From Saccharococcus thermophilus (GTDB taxonomy: Bacteria; Bacillota; Bacilli; Bacillales; Anoxybacillaceae), in the NCBI RefSeq assembly GCF_011761475.1, contig NZ_JAASRS010000001.1:124001-188000 (forward strand): 64,000 nucleotides of DNA, in the 5' to 3' direction. The position numbers and the translations under genes were made by a program. A model generated the notes under the pieces. That model saw nothing but the letters and a program-made list of their open reading frames with translations, did no database searches and was not told where the DNA came from. Shown piece after piece: positions 34,491-43,177 of the stretch (its first letter is position 1; each line of letters begins with the position of its first letter).

Positions 34491-34527
34491 AAAAAAAGTT
34501 CGACAGGGTTCCTTTCCCCTGCCGAAT
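34491..34527 (-). terminator. Terminator after cysK
   Basis: TTCGGCAGGGG with CCCTGTCGAA around a short loop followed by CTTTTTTT on the minus strand. It separates cysK from pabB. Confidence 0.9.
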
Positions 34528-34535
34528 AGGATGAT

Positions 34536-35462
34536 TTACTCTTCGAATTGGTAAAGCGGTGTGCTTAAGTAGCGTTCGCCATTGCTTGGGATAATCGCCA
34601 ATACTTTCTTTCCCTTTCCAAGTTGTTTCGCTACTTTCAACGCGGCATGAATGGCAGCGCCAGAAGAAATTCCACCAAGAATTCCTTCTTCGCGGGCAGC
34701 GCGGCGAGCGGCGGCAAACGCTTCTTCCGTTGTCACCGTAATGACTTCATCGTAAATGTTTGTATCTAAAATGTCTGGCACAAATCCGGCTCCGATTCCT
34801 TGAATTTTGTGAGGGCCTGGTTTTCCGCCTGATAATACCGGCGAATCAGCAGGCTCTACAGCATAAATTTTAATGTTTGGATATTTTTCACGAAGAACTT
34901 GCCCTGCTCCGGTAATCGTTCCGCCCGTACCGACGCCGGCAATGAACGCATCTAATTGATCGCCCATTTGCTCAACAATTTCTTTCCCTGTCGTTAAGCG
35001 GTGAATTTCTGGGTTAGCCTCATTTTTAAACTGTTGCGGCATAAAATAGCCATGCTCTCTGACCAATTCTTCCGCCTTTTCAATGGCGCCGCGCATTCCT
35101 TGGCTTCCCGGCGTAAGCACTAATTCGGCGCCATATGCGCGCAATAAATTACGGCGCTCTAAACTCATCGTGTCTGGCATGACTAAAACCGCTTTATAGC
35201 CTTTGGCGGCAGCAACCATTGCCAACCCAATTCCTGTATTTCCGCTTGTCGGCTCGACAATCGTATCGCCTGGTTTTAATTTTCCTTCTTTTTCCGCCGC
35301 TTCAATCATCGCCAAGGCAATCCGGTCTTTGACGCTGCTTCCTGGATTCATAAATTCGAGTTTTAGATAAACGTCGGCACTGTCTTCATCGACAATGCGG
35401 TTTAGTTTCACTGCTGGCGTATCACCGATCAATTCTGTTACGGAGTTTACTGTTCTTGCCAT
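34536..35462 (-). CDS. cysK: Cysteine synthase A (O-acetylserine sulfhydrylase)
   Basis: PLP enzyme that makes cysteine from O-acetylserine (from CysE) and sulfide. Start [21 protein letters not shown] at 35462; the frame runs 24 codons further through the promoter. The 308 residues contain the PLP lysine motif [11 protein letters not shown] near 39-49, the substrate loop [12 protein letters not shown] near 69-80 and [12 protein letters not shown] near 176-187. It is monocistronic between its own promoter and terminator. Confidence 0.97.
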   Translation of the reverse strand: MARTVNSVTELIGDTPAVKLNRIVDEDSADVYLKLEFMNPGSSVKDRIALAMIEAAEKEGKLKPGDTIVEPTSGNTGIGLAMVAAAKGYKAVLVMPDTMSLERRNLLRAYGAELVLTPGSQGMRGAIEKAEELVREHGYFMPQQFKNEANPEIHRLTTGKEIVEQMGDQLDAFIAGVGTGGTITGAGQVLREKYPNIKIYAVEPADSPVLSGGKPGPHKIQGIGAGFVPDILDTNIYDEVITVTTEEAFAAARRAAREEGILGGISSGAAIHAALKVAKQLGKGKKVLAIIPSNGERYLSTPLYQFEE

Positions 35463-35505
35463 GTTTTCACCCCTAATCCCGATTAATTTTATCGAATTTG
35501 TTTCA

Positions 35506-35534
35506 AATGTATCAGTTATTGGCGTAATTGTCAA
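35506..35534 (-). promoter_or_regulatory. SigmaA promoter of cysK
   Basis: TTGACA, a 17-nt spacer and TACATT on the minus strand, 44 nt before the cysK ATG. In B. subtilis cysK is under CymR; I could not identify a clear CymR site here. Confidence 0.7.
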
Positions 35535-35556
35535 TCATTTTAATCTTTTTAAATTT

Positions 35557-36447
35557 TTATTCTGCTTTCGCATCTGCAATCTGTTTCAGCTGCTTGAGCT
35601 CCTCTTTGGTGAAGTGGTACGTTTCATTGCAAAAATGGCACGACGCTTCGGCATATCCTTCTTTATCAATAATATCTTGAATTTCCTGCGGCCCTAAACT
35701 GATCAACGCATCGGCAATTCGTTCCCGTGAACAGCGGCAAACAAACGCAACCGGAAGTGTTTCTAGCACTTTGACATTTCCCTTCCCAAGCAGCTTCTCT
35801 AAAATTTCCTCCGGTGTTAGCCCGCTTTCGATCATTTTCGAAACCGGAGGAATCGTTTGTAAACGCTGTTCGATTTGTTCAATCGTCTTCTCTTCCGTTC
35901 CCGGCATCAGCTGGATGATAAAGCCTCCTGCCGCCAATATGGTATTGTCTGGATTCACAAGTACACCGACCCCGACAGAAGATGGAACTTGTTCCGAAGA
36001 AGCAAAATAGTACGTAAAATCCTCACCAAGTTCCCCGGAAATAATCGGTACTTGTCCAGTAAAAAAATCACGCAGTCCTAGGTCTTTCACGACCGTTAAC
36101 ATCCCGTTTTTTCCTACGGCTCTCGCCACATCTAATTTTCCATGTTCGTTTAACTCAAAGTGCACATGTGGATTGGCGACATACCCGCGTACCTCTCCTT
36201 TCGCGTTGCTGTCCACCAGAATGGTGCCGATCGGACCGCCGCCGTCAATTTTAATCGTTAATGTTTCGTCACCTTTTAACATCGCCCCCATCATCACTCC
36301 CGCGGTAAGCGCTCGGCCAAGTGCTGCGGAGGCGGTCGGCCACGTTTGGTGGCGGCGCTGTGCTTCGCCAACCGTTTCTGTCGTGCGGGCCGCGTACGCT
36401 CTTACTTGTCCGTCATAAGCTAACGCTTTTACTAAGTAATCTCCCAT
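35557..36447 (-). CDS. hslO: Redox-activated chaperone Hsp33
   Basis: Hsp33 is a holdase activated by oxidation of its zinc site. The 296 residues have the N-terminal domain ([24 protein letters not shown]) and the C-terminal redox switch with C-x-C ([10 protein letters not shown] near 238) and C-x-x-C ([11 protein letters not shown] near 269-279). It lies 14 nt after coaX as in B. subtilis. The prsA-like yacD gene that follows it in B. subtilis is absent. Confidence 0.95.
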   Translation of the reverse strand: MGDYLVKALAYDGQVRAYAARTTETVGEAQRRHQTWPTASAALGRALTAGVMMGAMLKGDETLTIKIDGGGPIGTILVDSNAKGEVRGYVANPHVHFELNEHGKLDVARAVGKNGMLTVVKDLGLRDFFTGQVPIISGELGEDFTYYFASSEQVPSSVGVGVLVNPDNTILAAGGFIIQLMPGTEEKTIEQIEQRLQTIPPVSKMIESGLTPEEILEKLLGKGNVKVLETLPVAFVCRCSRERIADALISLGPQEIQDIIDKEGYAEASCHFCNETYHFTKEELKQLKQIADAKAE

Positions 36448-36461
36448 ACTAACTCAACCTT

Positions 36462-37238
36462 TCATTGTTTTTTGTCGACGTTTTTCTCATATAAAATTTT
36501 TAATCCAGTCAAGGTCAAAAATGGATCTACAATATCAATGACATCGGATTCGCTAGCAATTAAGGACGCTAATCCTCCTGTCGCAATCACTTTTGGCGGA
36601 ACAGGGCTTTTTGCCTTCATCCGCGACACAATGCCTTCTACTTGCCCTACATAGCCATACAAAATTCCCGCCTGCATCGCACTAACCGTATTTTTCCCGA
36701 TAATATCGTCAGGACGGGCAATTTCGATGCGCGGCAATTTCGCTGCCCGCGCAAACAGCGCCTCCGTCGAAATCATAATCCCTGGAGCAATCGCGCCCCC
36801 CATATATTGTTTATGTTCATTAATATAACAATACGTTGTCGCCGTACCGAAATCGACAATAATGAGCGGGCTGCCGTATAAATGAATGCCGGCCACCGCA
36901 TTGACAATCCGGTCGGCTCCAACTTCCCTTGGATTGTCGTATTTAATATTTAGCCCCGTTTTAATACCTGGTCCGACGATAATCGGCTTAATATGGAAGT
37001 ATTTTAAACACATGCGCTCAAGCGCAAACATAATTGGCGGAACAACGGAAGAAATAATAATGCCATCAATGTCGGAAAACTGAAGCCCGACATGGTTCAA
37101 TAGCGCCTTGATCGTCATGCCGTATTCATCTTCCGTTTTGCTGCGGCTTGTTTCAATGCGCCAATGATGCTTTAAATCATCCCCGTCATATACCCCTAAC
37201 ACTGTATTCGTATTGCCAACATCTAACACAAAAATCAT
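36462..37238 (-). CDS. coaX: Type III pantothenate kinase
   Basis: CoaX catalyses the first step of coenzyme A synthesis and, unlike CoaA, is not feedback-inhibited. The 258 residues begin [17 protein letters not shown] (phosphate-binding loop), with [12 protein letters not shown] near 100, [12 protein letters not shown] near 122-133 and TGGLASLIA near 227. I use the ATG at 37238; seven further codons are open upstream but lie before the GGGGATGAGG ribosome-binding site. Confidence 0.95.
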   Translation of the reverse strand: MIFVLDVGNTNTVLGVYDGDDLKHHWRIETSRSKTEDEYGMTIKALLNHVGLQFSDIDGIIISSVVPPIMFALERMCLKYFHIKPIIVGPGIKTGLNIKYDNPREVGADRIVNAVAGIHLYGSPLIIVDFGTATTYCYINEHKQYMGGAIAPGIMISTEALFARAAKLPRIEIARPDDIIGKNTVSAMQAGILYGYVGQVEGIVSRMKAKSPVPPKVIATGGLASLIASESDVIDIVDPFLTLTGLKILYEKNVDKKQ

Positions 37239-37304
37239 TGCCTCATCCCCACTTTTCACAAATTATTACTTCCTACATCATATCATACATTGTTTTTTCC
37301 CGGA

Positions 37305-37339
37305 TAAAAAAAGATGTCCCTGTCAAAGAGACACCTTTT
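37305..37339 (-). terminator. Terminator after ftsH
   Basis: AAAAGGTGTCTC pairs with GGGACATCTTTT (one wobble) around a short loop, followed by a T run on the minus strand, at the ftsH stop. Confidence 0.82.
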
Positions 37340-39245
37340 ACTCCTCTTTCTTTTGAATATTAATTTTAACGTCGTTGTTACCGCCTTGGTCTTTGTTGTT
37401 GCTGTCAGCGCCTCTATCGCGGTTTGGCAATGTGCCGTGCTCAAACAAATGTTTAATTTGTTCGGCATCCAACGTCTCTACTTCTAACAATGTTGTAGCG
37501 ATTAAATCCAATTTATCGCGATATTGCGTTAAAATGCTTTTTGCCTTTTCGTAACACTCTTTAATAATGCGTTGAATTTCCAAATCAATTTCATAAGCAA
37601 TTTTATCACTATAATTTTGCTCGTTATGCAAATCGCGGCCTAAAAATACTTGCCCGCTCGGCTGGCCAAACTGCAGCGGACCGAGTTTTTCGCTCATTCC
37701 AAATTCCGTCACCATGCGGCGGGCAATATTGGTTGCGCGCTGAAAGTCGTTATGCGCGCCTGTGCTGACTTCATTAAACACGATTTCTTCCGCTACGCGT
37801 CCGCCTAACAAGCCAGTAATTTTATCCATTAGCTCTTGTTTTGTCATAAAATAGCGGTCTTCTTTTGGAAGCATCACCGCATAACCGCCCGCCTGACCGC
37901 GGGGTACGATCGTTACTTTATGCACCATTTCCGCATCAGCAAGCACCATGCCGATGACGGTATGCCCTGCTTCGTGGAACGCGACAATGCGGCGCTCTTT
38001 TTCGGAAATGACGCGGCTTTTCTTTGCCGGTCCAGCAATGACGCGGTCTGTCGCCTCATCAATATCGCTCATATCAATTTTCTTTTTGTTCCGCCGCGCT
38101 GCCACCAGAGCCGCCTCGTTCAACAAGTTTTCCAAATCCGCGCCGGAAAAGCCTGGTGTACGCATCGCAATCGTTTTTAAGTCGACCGATTCATCAAGCG
38201 GCTTATTGCGTGCATGTACACGCAATACTGCTTCACGGCCTTTAACGTCTGGACGGTCTACCGTAATTTGCCGGTCAAAGCGTCCAGGGCGCAACAGCGC
38301 CGGGTCTAAAATGTCTGGACGGTTGGTTGCCGCGATAATGATAATTCCTTCATTGCCGCTGAAACCATCCATCTCAACAAGCAATTGGTTGAGCGTTTGT
38401 TCGCGTTCATCGTGTCCACCGCCAAGCCCTGCACCGCGTTGACGACCAACCGCATCAATTTCATCAATGAAAATGATACATGGGGCATTTTTCTTCGCCG
38501 TTTCAAACAAGTCACGCACACGCGATGCACCGACACCAACGAACATTTCCACAAAATCCGAACCGCTAATGGAGAAGAATGGCACGCCTGCTTCTCCAGC
38601 AACCGCACGCGCAAGCAACGTTTTCCCCGTTCCCGGAGGACCTACGAGCAGCACCCCTTTTGGAATACGGGCACCAAGTTCGACGAACTTGCGCGGATCT
38701 TTCAAAAATTCAACAATTTCCACGAGCTCTTGTTTTTCTTCGTCCGCACCAGCGACATCACGGAAACGAACTTTTCTTTTATCGTCCGTATATAGCCTTG
38801 CTCGGCTTTTTCCGAAGTTCATTACCCGGCTGCCGCCGCCTTGCGCTTGATTCAGCAAGAAGAAAAACAAGATAAAAATGATGACAAATGGGATGATCGA
38901 AGTGAAGAAAGTGACCCATCCACTTGTTTCGTCCGCTGGCAAGACTTCCACTCGCGTCCGCTTCGCTGCCGCGTCAATACGGTTTAACACCGTATCGCTG
39001 TTCATGACATAAGTGGAAAAGTATTGATCCTCGCTATACGTTTTCAGCTGCCCTTTTATTTCATATACGCCGCGCTCCGGCTTCATGGAAAATGATTTTA
39101 CATCGCCATTTTCCAAATGAGTAATAAACGCATCGTATGTCATCGGCTCTGTCCGCTGGTTGCTTCCGTTAAAGAAGCTGACCACACCGATAACAACGAG
39201 AAAGATCAATAAATAAAATATTGTATTTCGGAAGATCCGATTCAT
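37338..39245 (-). CDS. ftsH: ATP-dependent zinc metalloprotease FtsH
   Basis: Membrane AAA protease for quality control; in Bacillus it also affects sporulation. The 635 residues have transmembrane segments at about 7-25 and 109-130, an extracytoplasmic domain between them, Walker [20 protein letters not shown] near 203, Walker [16 protein letters not shown] near 260, the second region of homology RPGRFDRQI near 318 and the zinc site HEAGH near 424. The charged C-terminal tail ([15 protein letters not shown]) is variable in the family. Confidence 0.98.
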   Translation of the reverse strand: MNRIFRNTIFYLLIFLVVIGVVSFFNGSNQRTEPMTYDAFITHLENGDVKSFSMKPERGVYEIKGQLKTYSEDQYFSTYVMNSDTVLNRIDAAAKRTRVEVLPADETSGWVTFFTSIIPFVIIFILFFFLLNQAQGGGSRVMNFGKSRARLYTDDKRKVRFRDVAGADEEKQELVEIVEFLKDPRKFVELGARIPKGVLLVGPPGTGKTLLARAVAGEAGVPFFSISGSDFVEMFVGVGASRVRDLFETAKKNAPCIIFIDEIDAVGRQRGAGLGGGHDEREQTLNQLLVEMDGFSGNEGIIIIAATNRPDILDPALLRPGRFDRQITVDRPDVKGREAVLRVHARNKPLDESVDLKTIAMRTPGFSGADLENLLNEAALVAARRNKKKIDMSDIDEATDRVIAGPAKKSRVISEKERRIVAFHEAGHTVIGMVLADAEMVHKVTIVPRGQAGGYAVMLPKEDRYFMTKQELMDKITGLLGGRVAEEIVFNEVSTGAHNDFQRATNIARRMVTEFGMSEKLGPLQFGQPSGQVFLGRDLHNEQNYSDKIAYEIDLEIQRIIKECYEKAKSILTQYRDKLDLIATTLLEVETLDAEQIKHLFEHGTLPNRDRGADSNNKDQGGNNDVKINIQKKEE

Positions 39246-39340
39246 TTCTTGCCTCCTCCCATATGAAACACACTATACTCAATACTATCATAGAATTTTG
39301 TATAAATACAAACAATTCGCTAGCGGCACGAAAAGCAATT

Positions 39341-39886
39341 TTATTTATTATACACTTCCGGCTTCAACACCCCGATAAAAGGAAGGTTGCGGTATTTTTC
39401 GCAGTAATCTAAACCATAGCCGACAACAAATTCATCAGGAACAATAAACCCAGCATAATCCGCTTCAATATCCGCTTTCCGTCCGGAAGGTTTGTCTAGC
39501 AGCGTCACAATTTTAATCGAGTTTGCTTTGCGGTATCGGAACAGGTCCACTAAGTAGCTTAGCGTCAAGCCGCTATCGATAATATCCTCGATAATTAAAA
39601 TATCTCGCCCTTCCACCGATGTATTTAAATCCTTTAAAATTTTCACTTCACCGGATGATACAGTCGCGTTTCCATAACTGGACACATCCATAAAATCCAT
39701 TTCTAAATATGTATCAATATGCTTCAACAAATCGGCCATAAACGGCATGGCTCCTTTTAATACGCCGACCGCTAACGGAAAACGCCCATCATATTCCTCG
39801 GTCAAAATTTTGCCTAACTCCTTAACCTTTTCTTGAATTTGCTCTTCCGTAATCAGTACTTTTTGAATATCGTCTTTCATCCCCAT
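39341..39886 (-). CDS. hpt: Hypoxanthine-guanine phosphoribosyltransferase
   Basis: Salvages hypoxanthine and guanine using PRPP. The 181 residues include [12 protein letters not shown] near 64 and the PRPP-binding loop [17 protein letters not shown] near 95-111. It lies 33 nt after tilS; the two are usually co-transcribed, and in B. subtilis TilS and HprT with FtsH are functionally linked. Confidence 0.96.
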   Translation of the reverse strand: MGMKDDIQKVLITEEQIQEKVKELGKILTEEYDGRFPLAVGVLKGAMPFMADLLKHIDTYLEMDFMDVSSYGNATVSSGEVKILKDLNTSVEGRDILIIEDIIDSGLTLSYLVDLFRYRKANSIKIVTLLDKPSGRKADIEADYAGFIVPDEFVVGYGLDYCEKYRNLPFIGVLKPEVYNK

Positions 39887-39919
39887 CTTTCTTTTCCTCC
39901 TAGCTGTTCATTGCTCTTT

Positions 39920-41308
39920 TCATTGCTCTTTATAGTGTAATACAATATAGCGTGATTTGGTAACATCTGTTGTTTCAAAAGCTGATTTTTTTAGTTTTGG
40001 AATCCATATAATATTTCCTTGCCCATCTTCGACAATCGGCCAGCGCTCTCTTTCATGCAGCGGAATTTTCGCTTCAATGAAAATTTCTTTTACTTTTTTT
40101 GTTCCTGTCATCCCTTTTAACGTCATCCGGTCACCCGCGCGGCGCGTTCGCACCCGCAACGGGAGGCATATTGCCTCTGGATCGATAATAAACATATCGT
40201 TTCCTTTCTGCTCTTTCGGATAGTGTTCCCAAAATTCGCTAACAATTACATGATGATTCGGGAGGGGCAATACAGCCGGAATGTTTAATTCGAATGTATA
40301 GCCTGCATCTTTTTTTTCTTCCTGAAAAGTAAACAAGCAGCAATCATAAGAACGAATGACCTTTAAGCCATTTGGCAAGTCTAACCTTCCCGAAGGACGG
40401 CGGCGATGCAAAAGCGTCAATATATTATGAATATGTATCGAAGTGAGAGAAGAAGGGACGTCTTGATAAAGATCGCCAAGCAACAGCTGAAGCCCTCTTC
40501 GTTGCAAAGGTTTGGCTAGCGCTAGAAACGGCTTGATTTTTAACATCACCGCATCGCGTTGTTTTTCCATTACTTTATTCAGCGCATCCCTCGCTAATTC
40601 CTCTAAAAACTCCTCATCTTCCATTACCATTTCGCTATACAGTTGAAACCGTTCATGAAGGCGCGGATTTTCTTTTTTTAACAATGGAATAATGTGATGG
40701 CGAAATCGATTTCGCGTATAGTCTTCTTTATCATTGCTAGCGTCATGGCGTGGTGTAATTTGATGCTGCTGGCAGTACGCTTCAATATCCGCGCGGCTTA
40801 CCGCCAGAAACGGACGGATAATGTATCCGCCATAAAATGGTCGCTTGGCGGGAATGCCGGCATAGCCTTTGCTTGTACTGCCACGCACAAGCCGCATTAG
40901 AATGGTTTCAACTTGGTCATCGCCATGATGGCCTAAAGCTAAATATTGCGCTTGATATTTTTTCATTACTTCCGCAAAGAATCGATAGCGGCAATGACGC
41001 GCTGCCTCTTGGGCGCCTAATTTCGACCGACGCTGGAACGCCGGAACATCGATTTGCTTCGCCTCACATATAATACCGCGCGCCGCGCAAAAATGTTTCA
41101 CAAAATGCATATCTTCTTCAGACTGTTTGCCGCGAAACATATGGTCTACATGGGCAGCGATTAATGTGATATTCCATTCCTTTTGCATCGACCAAAAAAA
41201 ATGCAATAGCGCCAGCGAATCCGGACCGCCTGATACTCCGACAATCACTGTCGCATTCCGGGTAAGCAGGGCATGCTTTTCGATAAACTCGTACACTTCC
41301 GCGATCAT
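39920..41308 (-). CDS. tilS: tRNA(Ile)-lysidine synthetase
   Basis: TilS converts C34 of the CAU-anticodon tRNA-Ile to lysidine so that it reads AUA. The 462 residues start with a PP-loop ATPase (VIVGVSGGPDSLALLHF, SGGPDS near 26-31), followed by AAHVDHMFRG near 52 and the substrate-binding domains; the C-terminal domain holds RTRRAGDRMTLKGMTGTKKVKEIF. Essential in B. subtilis. Confidence 0.95.
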   Translation of the reverse strand: MIAEVYEFIEKHALLTRNATVIVGVSGGPDSLALLHFFWSMQKEWNITLIAAHVDHMFRGKQSEEDMHFVKHFCAARGIICEAKQIDVPAFQRRSKLGAQEAARHCRYRFFAEVMKKYQAQYLALGHHGDDQVETILMRLVRGSTSKGYAGIPAKRPFYGGYIIRPFLAVSRADIEAYCQQHQITPRHDASNDKEDYTRNRFRHHIIPLLKKENPRLHERFQLYSEMVMEDEEFLEELARDALNKVMEKQRDAVMLKIKPFLALAKPLQRRGLQLLLGDLYQDVPSSLTSIHIHNILTLLHRRRPSGRLDLPNGLKVIRSYDCCLFTFQEEKKDAGYTFELNIPAVLPLPNHHVIVSEFWEHYPKEQKGNDMFIIDPEAICLPLRVRTRRAGDRMTLKGMTGTKKVKEIFIEAKIPLHERERWPIVEDGQGNIIWIPKLKKSAFETTDVTKSRYIVLHYKEQ

Positions 41309-41433
41309 TTCGAAAAAACCTCTTCATCCAAACATAGTTTTTCATTCTCATCGTATCATTATTGCAATATTTTCTCAAAAATCTCGACCATTATTTTATC
41401 AAGAAATAGCCGTGCTAGCGATAAAAAATTTTA

Positions 41434-42411
41434 TTAAGGGAGCATTTGATGATACACATAGATGGCGTAAACACATAAAAGGACAGCCGCAATTAATACC
41501 GTTTCTAGCACTCCTTTTCCTTTGCGCCGCTTTCTCTTTTGGCTGCGGCGCGATGCCTGTTTCATATGCCGGGCAGGCTGCTGATCATGGGAACGAGAAG
41601 AACGATGAAAAGCGGCTAAAATGTCCTGCCTCATCTCAGATGCCCGCTTATACTTGCCGTCGATCGCCTTCAACAATATGTTCTCATATTTCCGTAATAT
41701 TGTATCTTTCTGAATGATCGACAACAACTGGCTTCGTCCATCCCCTTTTCTCTCCAGTTTCACCGGGCTGCAAACGGTAATCATGATCATTGCCACCGCG
41801 AATAAATCATACGATGGCTCTGCCTTGCGAGAACCCAGTCCCCAGTAACCGCGATCGTAAAGCTCTGTGAATTCCTTAATCGCCCTCCCTTGCAACGTCG
41901 TGCCCCCTACATCGAGAAGCCGGATCGTAGGAGGTGGACCGGAAACGAGTAAATTTTCCGGCTTCAAATCGCCAAACACCCATCCTTCCTGATGAAGCTG
42001 ATCAAGGGCAGCTAAAAGTTGCAACAAAAGAATAATAACCCACTCTTTCCCATGTTTACGAATAAAAGCAGGAAGACTTTCTCCTTTAATATATTCCATC
42101 ACATAAAATGGAACGGTTTGATGTAAAAAAGGATTCATCCAATCATCGACATCTAGTAAAGAAGGTCCAAGGGCAACTCCCTGGACCTTGGAAAACCGGC
42201 GCAATATATTGACTTCCGATGTAACCGATGCGTGATCATCACTAAGCTTTACAGCAACAAGTCCTTTCTTGCTTTCCGCCAAATAAACAACTCCGTTTGC
42301 CCCGCTGCCAAGCTGTTTCAGCAACTTATAGGAGTGGCGATGCCATTTTCCCGTAATGACCGTTCCCTGCGGAAGATTACATGGATGATTCCTCAAAGTA
42401 TGACTCATCAT
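41434..42411 (-). CDS. yabT: Serine/threonine protein kinase YabT (sporulation-associated)
   Basis: Hanks-type kinase; in B. subtilis YabT is DNA-activated, septum-localised and phosphorylates RecA in sporulation. The product starts MMSHTLRNHPC (ATG at 42411; a TTG two codons upstream is possible and the 5' end overlaps yabS). Kinase motifs: GSGANGVVYLAE glycine loop near 36-47, AVKL lysine near 54, catalytic loop HQEGWVFGDLKPENLLV near 135 (HRD is replaced by FGD) and RLLDVGGTT in place of DFG. C-terminal basic stretch KRKRRKGKG and one transmembrane segment (TVLIAAVLLCVYAIYVY). Confidence 0.9.
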   Translation of the reverse strand: MMSHTLRNHPCNLPQGTVITGKWHRHSYKLLKQLGSGANGVVYLAESKKGLVAVKLSDDHASVTSEVNILRRFSKVQGVALGPSLLDVDDWMNPFLHQTVPFYVMEYIKGESLPAFIRKHGKEWVIILLLQLLAALDQLHQEGWVFGDLKPENLLVSGPPPTIRLLDVGGTTLQGRAIKEFTELYDRGYWGLGSRKAEPSYDLFAVAMIMITVCSPVKLERKGDGRSQLLSIIQKDTILRKYENILLKAIDGKYKRASEMRQDILAAFHRSSRSHDQQPARHMKQASRRSQKRKRRKGKGVLETVLIAAVLLCVYAIYVYHQMLP

Positions 42412-43114
42412 CGCCAATCCAGCTCCTTAATGATCTTTTTCTGCCGAAATACGCTAATGCTTCACGCAAGGCCGGCCCTGTTGGCGTCAATCCTCCCGAT
42501 GTTAGTTTTGGAAATACCGTCGACAGCTCTTCCATTCGTGGCGTCCAGTCAACAATTTTTTCCACATCTCCCCGTTTCCCTGGAAATACAAATACAGCAA
42601 AGCGATTATCTCCCGTCCGCGCATTCAGACTAAGCGATAAATCAAGCAGCGCCTCTTTCACCGTTGGGAGTTTTGTTTTCATACTCCCGCTTGTGTCTAT
42701 CAATATTAAAACTTCTAATTCCACTGTCTCGCCAAGTTCATCGACTACTTCCATCACTTGGCCGCGCTTTTCTGGAGGCAAATCCTCAAGCGACACATCG
42801 GAACCCAATATTTGCTTCAATTCTTTATTGACGACGCCTTGAAGTGTTTGCGTCATCGCTTTTCGCGTTACCATTTGCACCGTCTGTGACAACTGTTTCG
42901 CATACACGACTTGGCTAATCCCGCCACCGGACAAAGCAATCCCTTCAATTTCGCGCAATCCGCTTTCATCAATCGTATCTTGATCGAGCACACCGATCAC
43001 GTTCACGGTAATTCCCTGCTCTTTCGCCAGGGCGGCCATCGCAACTGGATCTTCTCCATGATTGGAGCAACCATCGGTAATGAGCAAAATTTGTCTTAAC
43101 GTCCCTTTACGCAT
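42377..43114 (-). CDS. yabS: YabS, von Willebrand factor A domain protein
   Basis: Conserved sporulation-region protein of unknown mechanism. The 245 residues carry two vWA-like segments: ILLITDGCSNHGEDPVAMAALA at the N-terminus and a full MIDAS-type site VLILIDTSGSMKTKLPTVKEAL near 133-154. It lies between spoIIE and yabT as in B. subtilis and overlaps the yabT 5' end, so the two are likely one unit. Confidence 0.88.
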   Translation of the reverse strand: MRKGTLRQILLITDGCSNHGEDPVAMAALAKEQGITVNVIGVLDQDTIDESGLREIEGIALSGGGISQVVYAKQLSQTVQMVTRKAMTQTLQGVVNKELKQILGSDVSLEDLPPEKRGQVMEVVDELGETVELEVLILIDTSGSMKTKLPTVKEALLDLSLSLNARTGDNRFAVFVFPGKRGDVEKIVDWTPRMEELSTVFPKLTSGGLTPTGPALREALAYFGRKRSLRSWIGDDESYFEESSM

Positions 43115-43177
43115 TTTCTCTTCCCCTCCTCAGCTGATGTATTACAAGCATCGCCGGAGGATAGGGTTTTTATACTA

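Noticed and set aside
35463-35505. CymR operator upstream of cysK
   Set aside because: Segments such as ATCGGGATTA resemble part of the consensus as I remember it, but the full motif does not fit.
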